This document shows, piece after piece, positions 34,507-42,970 of a stretch of DNA of 64,000 bases (positions within the stretch are counted from its first letter, which is position 1; each line of letters starts with the position of its first letter). Made by a program: the position numbers and the translations under genes. A model generated the notes under the pieces. That model saw only the letters and a list, made by a program, of their open reading frames with translations, was not told the origin of the DNA and did not search any database. This DNA is from Roseivirga sp. (lineage in GTDB: Bacteria > Bacteroidota > Bacteroidia > Cytophagales > Cyclobacteriaceae): assembly GCA_021404565.1 (NCBI GenBank), contig JAAWWF010000041.1, positions 1 through 64,000 on the forward strand, given 5' to 3'.

Positions 34507-36771
34507 TTATTTATTGCGATTGAGGTCTCGGTCCGGTTTCGGTCCTGCTTCCATATTTTGATTCAGGTAGCGGGTTAGCAATTCTCTGAGGTGACGCGAA
34601 GTATTCTCTCCCTCATAAATGCCATGCGAGCGATTCGGGTAGGCCATCATGGAAAAGAACTTGTTGTGCTTGATCAACTCATTGATCACGACCTCGGCAT
34701 TTTGATAATGCACGTTATCATCTCCCGTACCATGAATGATCAGCAAATTACCTTCCAGACCTTTAGCATGGGTGAATGGAGATCCGTTTTTATAGTTCTC
34801 AGCATTTTCCCAGGGCAGTCCCATATAACGTTCCTGATAGATATTGTCATAAAGCAGTTGGTTACCCACAGGGGCGATGGACATACCCGTTTTATAAATT
34901 TCAGGATAGCGGAACATCATATTGAGGGTCATGGAACCTCCTCCGCTCCAGCCCCAGATGCCGATCCGGTCTTCATCTACAAAGTCAAAGTTTTTGATAA
35001 TGGCTTTGGCCCCCTTTGCCTGGTCATGTGAGGCGAGGATACCGATTTGTCCATAAACACTTTTACGCCATTCCCGACCTCTGGGAGCAGGGGTTCCGCG
35101 ATTGTCCATGCTGATAACGATGTAGCCCTGTTGGGCCAGCATAGCGTGCCATAAGTAACCGGACCCTCCCCAACGGTCAAGCACCGTTTGTCCGGCAGGC
35201 TCTCCGTAAACATGGAAAAGGACCGGGTATTTTTTGGTCGGGTCAAAATCATGAGGTTTGATCATATAAGCATCCAATTCAACCCCATCTCCGATATCTA
35301 CCTTGAAGAATTCAGAAGGCGTTTTGGCAAGCCCGGCAACTGTCTGCTTTACTTTGTTATTAGCTGCCAATACACGCTGTACGGTATGATTGGGAAGTGA
35401 TATGAGATCAATAGTCCGTGGCTGATTGAAACTGGAATAGGTGTGAATGGCCCATTTGGCATCAGGGGAAATCTGGTAGCTGTGGGTGCCGGCATCTCCG
35501 GCCGGAGAGAGGCGCTCGGCTTTTCCTTTACCGTTCAGTTTGGAGCGATAGAGATAGCGCTGTGTGGCATTATCAGGAGAGGCAATGTAGTAGACCCAGC
35601 CTTTTTTCTCATCCAGGTGCTCAATGGATACTACATCAAATTCCCAGGGGGTGAGTGTTTTGGCTTCCCCGCTTTTGCTGATTTCATAAATGTGTTTCCA
35701 GCCATCCCGTTCGCTTACCCAGGTAAAGGCCTTGCCATCTTTAATCCAGTTTAGGTCCCGGTGGAGCTGAACCCAGGCTTCGTCTTTTTCTGCCATCACG
35801 AGCTTTACGGTACCGGATGAGCCGTTGGTGAGCATTATCTTGTTGGTGTTTTGCTTTCGGTTTAGCTGTTGAACGATCAACTCTTCATTGTTGGCCCAAT
35901 CCATTCTAGCCAGATAGTGCTGTCTTGGATCTCCCTCAATATTCATCCATTGGGTAGCCCCGCCACTGGCACTTACCACACCAATTTTAGCAGCTGATCC
36001 ATCAGTACCCACCTTGGGGTACTGAATAGGAATGGTTCGTGAATAGGCCGAATCAGTATAATTTACCATCAGGAAATCTCGAATACCATTGGCATCCAGT
36101 TGCCAATAAGCGATACGTTTGCTATCTGGGCTCCAACGGAAACCATCCTGCTGTCCCAGTTCTTCTTCATACACCCAGTCGAAAGTACCATTGATGATTT
36201 TGACAGAACCATCCTTTGTAAGCTGAGTGATCTTTCCACTGGCCAGATCTTCTACATAGATATTGTGCTTCTGTACATAGCCTACCTTGGTGTTATCGGG
36301 AGAGAATTTGGCAAACATAAGGGTGGAGGCTTCCATATTAGCTCCCAGCTGGGTCAGGTTCCAGTTTTCGAGGTCAAGTACCCAATAGTCCCCTTTGGTA
36401 TTGGTTCTCCAGACACGGACTGTGTTGGTGAAAATGAGCATCTTCTTTTTATCCGGTGACCAGATATAATTGCTGATATCGAGGGCACGTTGGGCTCCCG
36501 AGGGGATAAGTCGCTGAGCCGGAATAAGAACAGATCGAGCACCTGTGGCTGTTTCGTATCGGATGATTTCACGGGCTCCAGCTGTACCGGACGCAACTTC
36601 CAGGGTAGTATAGGCATCTCCGTTTTCTATCCAGCGGGCCGGCCCAAATCTTTCCTGATTAAATTCTCCGGAACTGAAGATGCGCTCAAGCGAAAGCATT
36701 TGTGAACCGCCCTGGGCGGATACTGTGGTGCATAAAATCAGCAAAGTGAGGAATGCGAATACTTTCTTCAT
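34507..36771 (-). CDS. S9B dipeptidyl peptidase IV family serine peptidase
   Basis: 754 residues with a signal peptide (MKKVFAFLTLLILCTTVSAQ). An eight-bladed propeller N-terminal domain (about 40-490) includes the DPP IV double-Glu substrate motif in DWVYEEELGQQDG. The C-terminal alpha/beta hydrolase has Ser of GIWGWSGGGSM (about 609), Asp of GTGDDNVHYQN (about 682) and His of PNRSHGIYEG (about 717). It removes X-Pro dipeptides in the periplasm. It begins the four-gene minus-strand run 36771-27837. A palindromic element at 36811-36888 separates it from the hydroxyproline operon. Confidence 0.95.
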   Translation of the reverse strand: MKKVFAFLTLLILCTTVSAQGGSQMLSLERIFSSGEFNQERFGPARWIENGDAYTTLEVASGTAGAREIIRYETATGARSVLIPAQRLIPSGAQRALDISNYIWSPDKKKMLIFTNTVRVWRTNTKGDYWVLDLENWNLTQLGANMEASTLMFAKFSPDNTKVGYVQKHNIYVEDLASGKITQLTKDGSVKIINGTFDWVYEEELGQQDGFRWSPDSKRIAYWQLDANGIRDFLMVNYTDSAYSRTIPIQYPKVGTDGSAAKIGVVSASGGATQWMNIEGDPRQHYLARMDWANNEELIVQQLNRKQNTNKIMLTNGSSGTVKLVMAEKDEAWVQLHRDLNWIKDGKAFTWVSERDGWKHIYEISKSGEAKTLTPWEFDVVSIEHLDEKKGWVYYIASPDNATQRYLYRSKLNGKGKAERLSPAGDAGTHSYQISPDAKWAIHTYSSFNQPRTIDLISLPNHTVQRVLAANNKVKQTVAGLAKTPSEFFKVDIGDGVELDAYMIKPHDFDPTKKYPVLFHVYGEPAGQTVLDRWGGSGYLWHAMLAQQGYIVISMDNRGTPAPRGREWRKSVYGQIGILASHDQAKGAKAIIKNFDFVDEDRIGIWGWSGGGSMTLNMMFRYPEIYKTGMSIAPVGNQLLYDNIYQERYMGLPWENAENYKNGSPFTHAKGLEGNLLIIHGTGDDNVHYQNAEVVINELIKHNKFFSMMAYPNRSHGIYEGENTSRHLRELLTRYLNQNMEAGPKPDRDLNRNK

Positions 36772-36810
36772 ATCAGTTAGGTCTTAGTTGTTAATCATGT
36801 TTAAAGGACC

Positions 36811-36888
36811 AATCTCAAAAACGCCACCCCCCTTCTCCTGCAGGAGAAGGGCCAGGAATGAGGCTCAATGAGAAACCTTTTTGAGATT
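36811..36888. repeat. Nested inverted-repeat element between the hydroxyproline operon and the DPP IV gene
   Basis: Outer arms AATCTCAAAAA (36811-36821) and TTTTTGAGATT (36878-36888) are exact reverse complements. Inside lies a perfect 20-bp palindrome CCTTCTCCTGCAGGAGAAGG (36831-36850). It begins 11 nt after the dehydratase stop (minus strand), so it may act as a terminator. Its nested architecture resembles a small non-autonomous repeat. Confidence 0.7.
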
Positions 36889-36898
36889 ACTATTTTAG

Positions 36899-37957
36899 TT
36901 ACCTCAATATAAATCCCGCTTTCAGCGGATCGTCCGGATCAATGATCCATTCATTTTGCCCTACTACGTGGGCATCCCCCTCTACTTTCGGAATCACCGC
37001 TTTAAAGGGGCCATAGTCTACTTCTTCTATAATGGAAGCTTTGAAGGTGGTACCCAAAATGCTCTCAATGACAAAAGGGGCATCACCTGTTTTTATTTCG
37101 TTGCGGGCATGGTGTATGGCCATGCGACCGGAAACACCGGAACCTGTAGGAGAACGGTCTACCTCACCTTCAGCAAAAATGCAGACATTACGACTGTGTG
37201 ATGGGCCGGTGGTTTTCTTACTTATGAAAATGGTCCCGTACAGAAAACTCAGGTCTTCTTCAAAAGGATGATCAATGGCTTGTCCTGAGCTCATCACGGC
37301 TCTTTTTATATCCATTCCTTTTTGGATATGCTCCTGGACATTCTCCGGGTTCAGGTCAATGCCCAGTTTATCAGCATCTACATAAGCATAGAAGGCACCT
37401 CCATAGGCAAGGTCATAGGTGACAGTGCCAAGCCCAGCTACTTGTACCTGAAGATCAAGGCCCACCACAAATGAAGGCACACAATGGAAGTGTGTACTGG
37501 TGACCTGCCCATTTTCCATATTGGCATAGGAGATAATCCGTCCGCAAGGGGCATCAATGGCCATTTGTGTGATAGGCTCTTGTGCCTGTACCCAGCCCAT
37601 TTCTACCGCCAGGCGGGTAATGGCAATAATGGCATGTCCACACATGGTACTGTAACCTTCGTTGTGCAAAAAGAGAATCCCGAAATCAGCTCCTTCATCG
37701 TTAGGTGACAGCAGAATACATCCATACATATCGGCATGGCCCCGGGGTTCGAACATCAGCGCAGTGCGATATATATCATGGTTTTCTTTGATATACCTGC
37801 GGTACTCCAATACGGAATTGCCCTGGAGTTCCGGGAGCCCATCTAATATGACACGCAAGGGCTCACCACCGGTATGCATGTCGATGGTTTTCACCCTGCT
37901 CCAGCCCTTTTTATGAGGGTATTCCTGAATGCCCTTTATGTTATCAAATACACTCAT
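36899..37957 (-). CDS. Trans-3-hydroxy-L-proline dehydratase (proline racemase family)
   Basis: 352 residues. The family active site needs two residues: the first is Cys in STMCGHAIIAI, but the second is Thr in DRSPTGSGVSGRMA where racemases and epimerases have Cys. The Cys/Thr pair is the hallmark of trans-3-hydroxyproline dehydratases, which give delta-1-pyrroline-2-carboxylate; the reductase for that product is encoded upstream at 40303. It is the last gene of the operon and overlaps the preceding oxidase by 4 nt. Activity on 3-hydroxyproline is inferred from the residue pair and the context. Confidence 0.85.
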   Translation of the reverse strand: MSVFDNIKGIQEYPHKKGWSRVKTIDMHTGGEPLRVILDGLPELQGNSVLEYRRYIKENHDIYRTALMFEPRGHADMYGCILLSPNDEGADFGILFLHNEGYSTMCGHAIIAITRLAVEMGWVQAQEPITQMAIDAPCGRIISYANMENGQVTSTHFHCVPSFVVGLDLQVQVAGLGTVTYDLAYGGAFYAYVDADKLGIDLNPENVQEHIQKGMDIKRAVMSSGQAIDHPFEEDLSFLYGTIFISKKTTGPSHSRNVCIFAEGEVDRSPTGSGVSGRMAIHHARNEIKTGDAPFVIESILGTTFKASIIEEVDYGPFKAVIPKVEGDAHVVGQNEWIIDPDDPLKAGFILR

Positions 37958-39207
37958 GCATATCGTTCTACGGCCAGTAATGGTGATTCAATAGATGGGG
38001 TTTCTCCCGCAATATCTTCAGCCAGCATTTGTCCGGTGATGGGGCCGAGAGTCCAGCCGAGCATAGCGTGACCGGTACCAACCAGTAAGTTCTTGTAACG
38101 CTGGGTTCTACCTATATAAGGAAGGCCATCGGGAGTGCAGGGACGTAAGCCTGCCCAGGGCTCAACTTTCGAGAAGTCTTCGTCCCTGAATTGAGGCATA
38201 AAATCTTTCACTCCTTTGATGATCCCCTGTACTCTTCTCTGGTTTACATCCAGTTGAGTGCCGGCAATTTCCATGGTTCCGGCAAAGCGGAGACCATGCA
38301 TCATAGGCGTGGTGGCGATGCTACCTTCTACCAGAATGGAAGGCATTTTGGGTATAACCACGGGTTTTGGAAGCACGATGCTGTAGCCTTTACCAGCCTG
38401 TAGGGGAATATCGACCTTAAGCTGCTTCATCAGCAGAGGAGTCCAGGCACCAGCAGTAAGCACATAATCATCCGCCACTAATTCACCCTCAGAGGTAATG
38501 AGCCTGTCAACTTTACTTCCGTTGTGCAGAATTTCTTTAAGTGTGGTATTGAAACGAATGTCAATGCCTGCACTGATGAGCCGCTGCTTGAATTCCTGCA
38601 TAAACAGATGTGGTGTCATCCATCCATCGCAGCCAAAGTAAACCGACCCTACCGTGTTATATTCCACTTCCGGCTCCATCTTCTCCGTTTCTTCCCTGGT
38701 CAGCATTTCAGCATCCAGACCAAAACTTTGGGCCATTTTCACCAACTCCGCTTCATGGTGTAGTGCTGCTTCTGTTTTACAGACCATCAAAAGGCCGGGC
38801 TTGTTATAGCCTGCTTCAATGCTCTCTTCTTTCAGAATTTCTTCATAGAGCTTTTGACTCTGAACAGTCAGCGCATTCAGAACCTTCGCAGAAGCCCGTA
38901 CCCTGGCCTGGGTAGCCGCTTTTTTAAAGAGAAGCCCCCATCGGATGAGGTCGCGATTAAGCCTTGGTTTGATGTAAAACGGACTTTCGGGGTTTAGCAT
39001 CCATTTGAGCCCCTGACTGATAATACCGGGGGAGGCCAGGGGAATGATGTGACTGGGAGAGACATAACCTGCATTGCCGAAAGAGCAGTTGTCATTGCCA
39101 TCTGTATTATCGATAACCGTCACCTCAATTCCTTTCTGATGAAGGAAATAGGCCGTACTCAAACCGACTATACCGGCTCCTATTACAATTACCTTTTTAT
39201 CACTCAT
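37954..39207 (-). CDS. FAD-dependent D-amino-acid (cis-4-hydroxy-D-proline) oxidase/dehydrogenase
   Basis: 417 residues of the DadA/DAO fold: N-terminal FAD-binding motif VIVIGAGIVGLSTAYFLHQKG, a substrate domain, and the C-terminal motif WAGLRPCTPDGLPYIG with GTGHAMLGWTLGP. Between a 4-hydroxyproline epimerase and a 3-hydroxyproline dehydratase, its most likely substrate is cis-4-hydroxy-D-proline, giving delta-1-pyrroline-4-hydroxy-2-carboxylate. It is of the single-subunit type. The gap to the epimerase is 3 nt. Confidence 0.87.
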   Translation of the reverse strand: MSDKKVIVIGAGIVGLSTAYFLHQKGIEVTVIDNTDGNDNCSFGNAGYVSPSHIIPLASPGIISQGLKWMLNPESPFYIKPRLNRDLIRWGLLFKKAATQARVRASAKVLNALTVQSQKLYEEILKEESIEAGYNKPGLLMVCKTEAALHHEAELVKMAQSFGLDAEMLTREETEKMEPEVEYNTVGSVYFGCDGWMTPHLFMQEFKQRLISAGIDIRFNTTLKEILHNGSKVDRLITSEGELVADDYVLTAGAWTPLLMKQLKVDIPLQAGKGYSIVLPKPVVIPKMPSILVEGSIATTPMMHGLRFAGTMEIAGTQLDVNQRRVQGIIKGVKDFMPQFRDEDFSKVEPWAGLRPCTPDGLPYIGRTQRYKNLLVGTGHAMLGWTLGPITGQMLAEDIAGETPSIESPLLAVERYA

Positions 39208-39210
39208 AGT

Positions 39211-40212
39211 TTAAATCACCTGGAACCCGTATGCGTAAGGGTCCTCATCATCAATTACAATGGTATTGTAGCCTGTTATTCTGGCCCAGCCTTCAATACT
39301 GGGAATAATAGCATCGTGCTCACCTAATTTAACCACATCTTCCACACGACCGGTAAACTGACTGCCGATAATGCTTTCATGTACAAACTGATCACCCTTT
39401 TTGAGTTTGCCTTTGGCGGCCCACTGAGCCATGCGGGCAGAAGTACCGGTACCACAGGGAGATCGATCTATGGCCTTGTCTCCGTAGAAGACAGCATTGC
39501 GAGCTGTGGAGTTATCCTGAGTAGGAGCGCCTGTCCAGAGTACATGGCTTAGCCCTCCGATAGTATCGTTTTGTGGATGTGCAAAGCTGTGCTCAGCATT
39601 AATCCTTTCTCTGATCTTTTGGCTCCAGCCAATAAGCTGCATGGCCGTATAATCAGCCATATCCCGGTAGTTTTCCTGCGGATCTACAATGGCGTAGTAG
39701 TTACCACCATAGGATACATCTACTGTTAGGATTCCTAAGTCAGGGCACTCTACCTCAATGTTTTCTTTGGCCAGATAGGCAGGCACATTGGTGAGCTTTA
39801 CAGCAGTAACTTTGCTGCCTTGCTGTTGGTAGTCAATGGTCACCAGACCGGCTGGGGTTTCCAGGCGCAGATGTCCCGGAGTTTTGGGAGATACCAGTCC
39901 CTCTTCAATCATAATAGTAACCGTACCGATAGTACCATGACCACACATAGGCAGACAACCACTGGTTTCGATAAAGAGGACTCCTATATCATTGGCCGGG
40001 TCAGTAGGGGGGTACAGAATACTTCCTGACATCATATCATGTCCCCTGGGCTCGAACATCAGCCCTTTGCGAATCCAGTCAAATTCCTTAAGGAAATGTT
40101 GACGTTTCTCACTCATATTGGTCCCATTGAGCAGGGGTCCTCCTCCGGCTACCAGTCTTACCGGGTTGCCACAGGTATGTGCATCTATGCAGAAGAATCG
40201 CTTCGTGTTCAC
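39211..40212 (-). CDS. 4-hydroxyproline 2-epimerase (proline racemase family)
   Basis: 333 residues. Both catalytic cysteines are present (LPMCGHGTIGTV and DRSPCGTGTSARMA), which fits an epimerase rather than a dehydratase. It should convert trans-4-hydroxy-L-proline to cis-4-hydroxy-D-proline, the substrate of the FAD oxidase encoded 3 nt downstream. It is paralogous to the Cys/Thr protein at 36899; the operon thus has both functional types of the family. A 90-nt gap separates it from the upstream reductase gene. Confidence 0.9.
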   Translation of the reverse strand: MNTKRFFCIDAHTCGNPVRLVAGGGPLLNGTNMSEKRQHFLKEFDWIRKGLMFEPRGHDMMSGSILYPPTDPANDIGVLFIETSGCLPMCGHGTIGTVTIMIEEGLVSPKTPGHLRLETPAGLVTIDYQQQGSKVTAVKLTNVPAYLAKENIEVECPDLGILTVDVSYGGNYYAIVDPQENYRDMADYTAMQLIGWSQKIRERINAEHSFAHPQNDTIGGLSHVLWTGAPTQDNSTARNAVFYGDKAIDRSPCGTGTSARMAQWAAKGKLKKGDQFVHESIIGSQFTGRVEDVVKLGEHDAIIPSIEGWARITGYNTIVIDDEDPYAYGFQVI

Positions 40213-40302
40213 TGGTGTAAGAGGTTAAGGGTTGAAGGAATGGATGGGCTCGCTTTCATATTCTTTATTTTCGTCTTTATCCGTTCGTGTTTTTTCTGTG
40301 CA

Positions 40303-41244
40303 TTAACTCCTCAGCTTCTTCATTACATACAAAGCAGCACTCAAATCCTCCAGGGCATGCCCGACAGACTTAAAGATCGTTATCTCCCTATCTGTTTTTC
40401 GAGCCAGTTTACCGGCCTTGCCAAGATCTTTCAATTCGCCTTGAATATCTTCCTTTTGGATGCCCCCCTGCTCCAGAGGTATGGCGAGGTCACCTGACTC
40501 CCTTAGTGCTCCGGGATGGTCAATGAAGATGGAAGACCTTTTCAAAGCTTCATCATCCGTTTCACGCATATCCGGCCGATAAGCTCCAACGAGATCGAGA
40601 TGCTGACCGGGTAGCAACCACTTTCCTAAAACCAAAGGCTCACGGCTCAGTGTCGCTACTGAGATAATATCCGCTTTCGGTAACGCGTCCTCCAAAGAGG
40701 CAACTACCTCTATCTTCAATTCCAGGTGGGCCAGTTGTTCTTTTACCACTTCGGCTTTTTCAATGCTTCTTCCCCAGATCAAAACTTTTTGAATAGGCCG
40801 CACTTTGTGATGGGCCATGATAAGCTCAGGTGCCAGCGCTCCTGTACCTACCATTAAAAGGGTGGTGGCATCTTCACGCGAAAGATAAAGGGATGCCAGA
40901 GCAGAGGTAGCGGCTGTACGTTTTACAGTGAGCATCTTGGCCTCCATTTGGGTTTTAACCATACCGTTTTTGGCATCTATCAGTGTATAAATTCCCTGAA
41001 TAGAAGGAAGGTCAAATTCACCATTGTAGGGAGAGACCGTGACCGTTTTAATCCCTACATATCGTCCGTTGCTCCAGGCAGGCATGAGTAACAGGGTAGA
41101 GGTATTTTCTCCAACACCATTTTCATATTCATAATGATGTCGCTGTGGCACGGTAAAATCTCCCAGAAAGGCCTCTTTGAGCAAGGGGATAAACTCAGTA
41201 TAGTCAAAAACAGCTGCGATATCTTCAGCAGAGATAAACTTCAT
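40303..41244 (-). CDS. Ornithine cyclodeaminase/mu-crystallin family: delta-1-pyrroline-2-carboxylate reductase
   Basis: 313 residues. Substrate-binding residues lie in the N-terminal half (GVGENTSTLLLMPAW, KTVTVSPYNG, AKMLTVKRTAATSALAS), followed by a Rossmann domain with LLMVGTGALAPELIMAHH and a conserved DLVGAYRPDMRE segment. The family includes ornithine cyclodeaminase, alanine dehydrogenase and pyrroline-2-carboxylate reductase. Beside a 3-hydroxyproline dehydratase the last is the best fit, returning L-proline. It starts 3 nt after the DUF885 stop. Confidence 0.85.
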   Translation of the reverse strand: MKFISAEDIAAVFDYTEFIPLLKEAFLGDFTVPQRHHYEYENGVGENTSTLLLMPAWSNGRYVGIKTVTVSPYNGEFDLPSIQGIYTLIDAKNGMVKTQMEAKMLTVKRTAATSALASLYLSREDATTLLMVGTGALAPELIMAHHKVRPIQKVLIWGRSIEKAEVVKEQLAHLELKIEVVASLEDALPKADIISVATLSREPLVLGKWLLPGQHLDLVGAYRPDMRETDDEALKRSSIFIDHPGALRESGDLAIPLEQGGIQKEDIQGELKDLGKAGKLARKTDREITIFKSVGHALEDLSAALYVMKKLRS

Positions 41245-41247
41245 TGG

Positions 41248-42966
41248 TCAGGCTCCCTTTTTATCAGCGATATAGCGGTTAATTACTTTTTCGAGCAGAG
41301 GCAGTGTAAGCGTACCCTGCGAAAGTAAGGCATCGTGAAACTCACGAATGTCGAAATCAGCACCTAGTTCGAGAGTGGCCTTTTGTCTCAGCTCTTTGAT
41401 CTTAAGCTCACCAATTTTGTACGAGAGCGCTTGTGCCGGCCAGGCGATATAGCGGTCAGTTTCGGTGGTACACTCGTGAATGGAAAGTGCGGTATTTTCT
41501 GCCAGATAATCGATCACCTGCTGACGCTGCCAACCATAAGCGTGAATTCCTGTATCTACCACCAGTCGACAGGCCCGCCACATTTCATAAGTGAGCCGGC
41601 CAAAATCTTCATAAGGGGTTTCATACATGCCCATTTCTATCCCCAGATATTCTGAGTAGAGCCCCCAGCCTTCGCCAAAGGCAGAGATATACATGTTGTT
41701 GCGAAATGAGGGTAGCCCTTCGAGTTCTTTCGTCAGTGCTGACTGCAAATGATGTCCTGGTACTGCTTCATGTAGTGTAAGTGATGGCATCACATACAGG
41801 GGGCGACTGGGCAAGTCATAGGTATTAACCCAGTATTCTCCTGGCCTGGTGCTGTTCAGGGGTGCCCCGGAATAGCGGCCTCCCGTGTATTTGGGTGCCA
41901 GGTGTGGAGCAACAGGCTCAACAGTATAAGGCTGACGAGGTAGCCTTGAAAAAAGGGATGGTAGTTTTCCATCTGCTTTTTTGGAGAGATAGGCTGCGAA
42001 AGAAAGCAGCTCACGGGGGGTCTTGGGATAAAACTGAGGGTCAGTTCTTAAAAATTGAATAAACTCTTTGCGGGTACCCTTGAAGCCGGCCTTTTCTTTT
42101 ACCGCTTCCATTTCTTCCTGAATACGTTTTACTTCGCTCAACCCAAGCTCATGAATCTCTTTCACAGACATATCAAGCGTAGAGAAATGGTTGGCGCGTA
42201 CCTGATAGTATTCAGCACCATTGGGCCAGTGAGCCGCTCCTGTTTTGTCAGGAGCATTAGGAATGTATTCGTTATCGAAGAAGTTTTTTACCAAGCCATA
42301 ACCAGCTAGTGCTCCCAGCTCAACAGCTTCTTTTCCCTCTTTGTGTATGCGGGATTTGTCACCTTCTGAAAAGGAGTCGGGGATTTTAAGAAAGGGAGTA
42401 TAAAAAGAGCTTTCCTTATAGTCAGCTACCAGATGCGTGTTATAAGTAACATCATAACCATCCAAAATGGCTTTTGGCAAGGCAATGCCTAAAGAGAGCC
42501 CCTTACGCATCAGGTCAATGTGCTGTTGAGCGTATTCCGGAAAGGCTTTCAGATCGCGAATATAATTGTCGAAATCTCCCACCTTATCAAACCGATACCT
42601 GCGCGGCCTGCCTACAAAGCTCATATGGAAGCCTGCATCAATGAGAATAGGATTAAGGTAGCTTTGGTACTTATACTTGTCCACATCTTCCTGTAACCTG
42701 TAAAGCATCAGCTCCACACTAATCTGATCGGTAAATTCCATCTCAGAGGTGTGGAGCTTTTGAAGCTTGGCAATCATCCGTTCTGCGAATTCTGCCCTGT
42801 TTTTAAAGTCTTGTTCTGTATATCTCCCTAATGGAAACTGCTCTCTTTCCTCCTCTGTCAGAAAGTTTTTTTCCTCTATTTCGGTCAGGATTGCATCAAG
42901 GCCCACCCCGGTAGGCTGGCAGGCTGTGAAGAGCCCGAAGGCCAACAGAACAAGTAACTTTTTCAT
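41248..42966 (-). CDS. DUF885 family metallopeptidase-like lipoprotein
   Basis: 572 residues. A short lipoprotein signal (MKKLLVLLAFGLFTAC) places it in the periplasm or on a membrane. DUF885 features include TLHEAVPGHHLQSAL (an HExxxGH zinc-binding motif) and AFGEGWGLYSEYLG downstream, consistent with a zinc metallopeptidase related to carboxypeptidase-like enzymes. Inside the hydroxyproline operon, with gaps of 3-4 nt on each side, it may release hydroxyproline from peptides. Peptidase activity is inferred from the motif, not demonstrated here. Confidence 0.88.
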   Translation of the reverse strand: MKKLLVLLAFGLFTACQPTGVGLDAILTEIEEKNFLTEEEREQFPLGRYTEQDFKNRAEFAERMIAKLQKLHTSEMEFTDQISVELMLYRLQEDVDKYKYQSYLNPILIDAGFHMSFVGRPRRYRFDKVGDFDNYIRDLKAFPEYAQQHIDLMRKGLSLGIALPKAILDGYDVTYNTHLVADYKESSFYTPFLKIPDSFSEGDKSRIHKEGKEAVELGALAGYGLVKNFFDNEYIPNAPDKTGAAHWPNGAEYYQVRANHFSTLDMSVKEIHELGLSEVKRIQEEMEAVKEKAGFKGTRKEFIQFLRTDPQFYPKTPRELLSFAAYLSKKADGKLPSLFSRLPRQPYTVEPVAPHLAPKYTGGRYSGAPLNSTRPGEYWVNTYDLPSRPLYVMPSLTLHEAVPGHHLQSALTKELEGLPSFRNNMYISAFGEGWGLYSEYLGIEMGMYETPYEDFGRLTYEMWRACRLVVDTGIHAYGWQRQQVIDYLAENTALSIHECTTETDRYIAWPAQALSYKIGELKIKELRQKATLELGADFDIREFHDALLSQGTLTLPLLEKVINRYIADKKGA

Positions 42967-42970
42967 ACGT

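Noticed and set aside
36899-40212. The two proline racemase family genes as a simple duplicate pair of racemases
   Set aside because: Their second catalytic residues differ (Thr versus Cys), which separates dehydratase from epimerase, and neither context supports free proline racemisation.
41248-42966. DUF885 gene as an unrelated passenger in the hydroxyproline operon
   Set aside because: Gaps of 3-4 nt on both sides make it an integral operon member, although its substrate is unproven.
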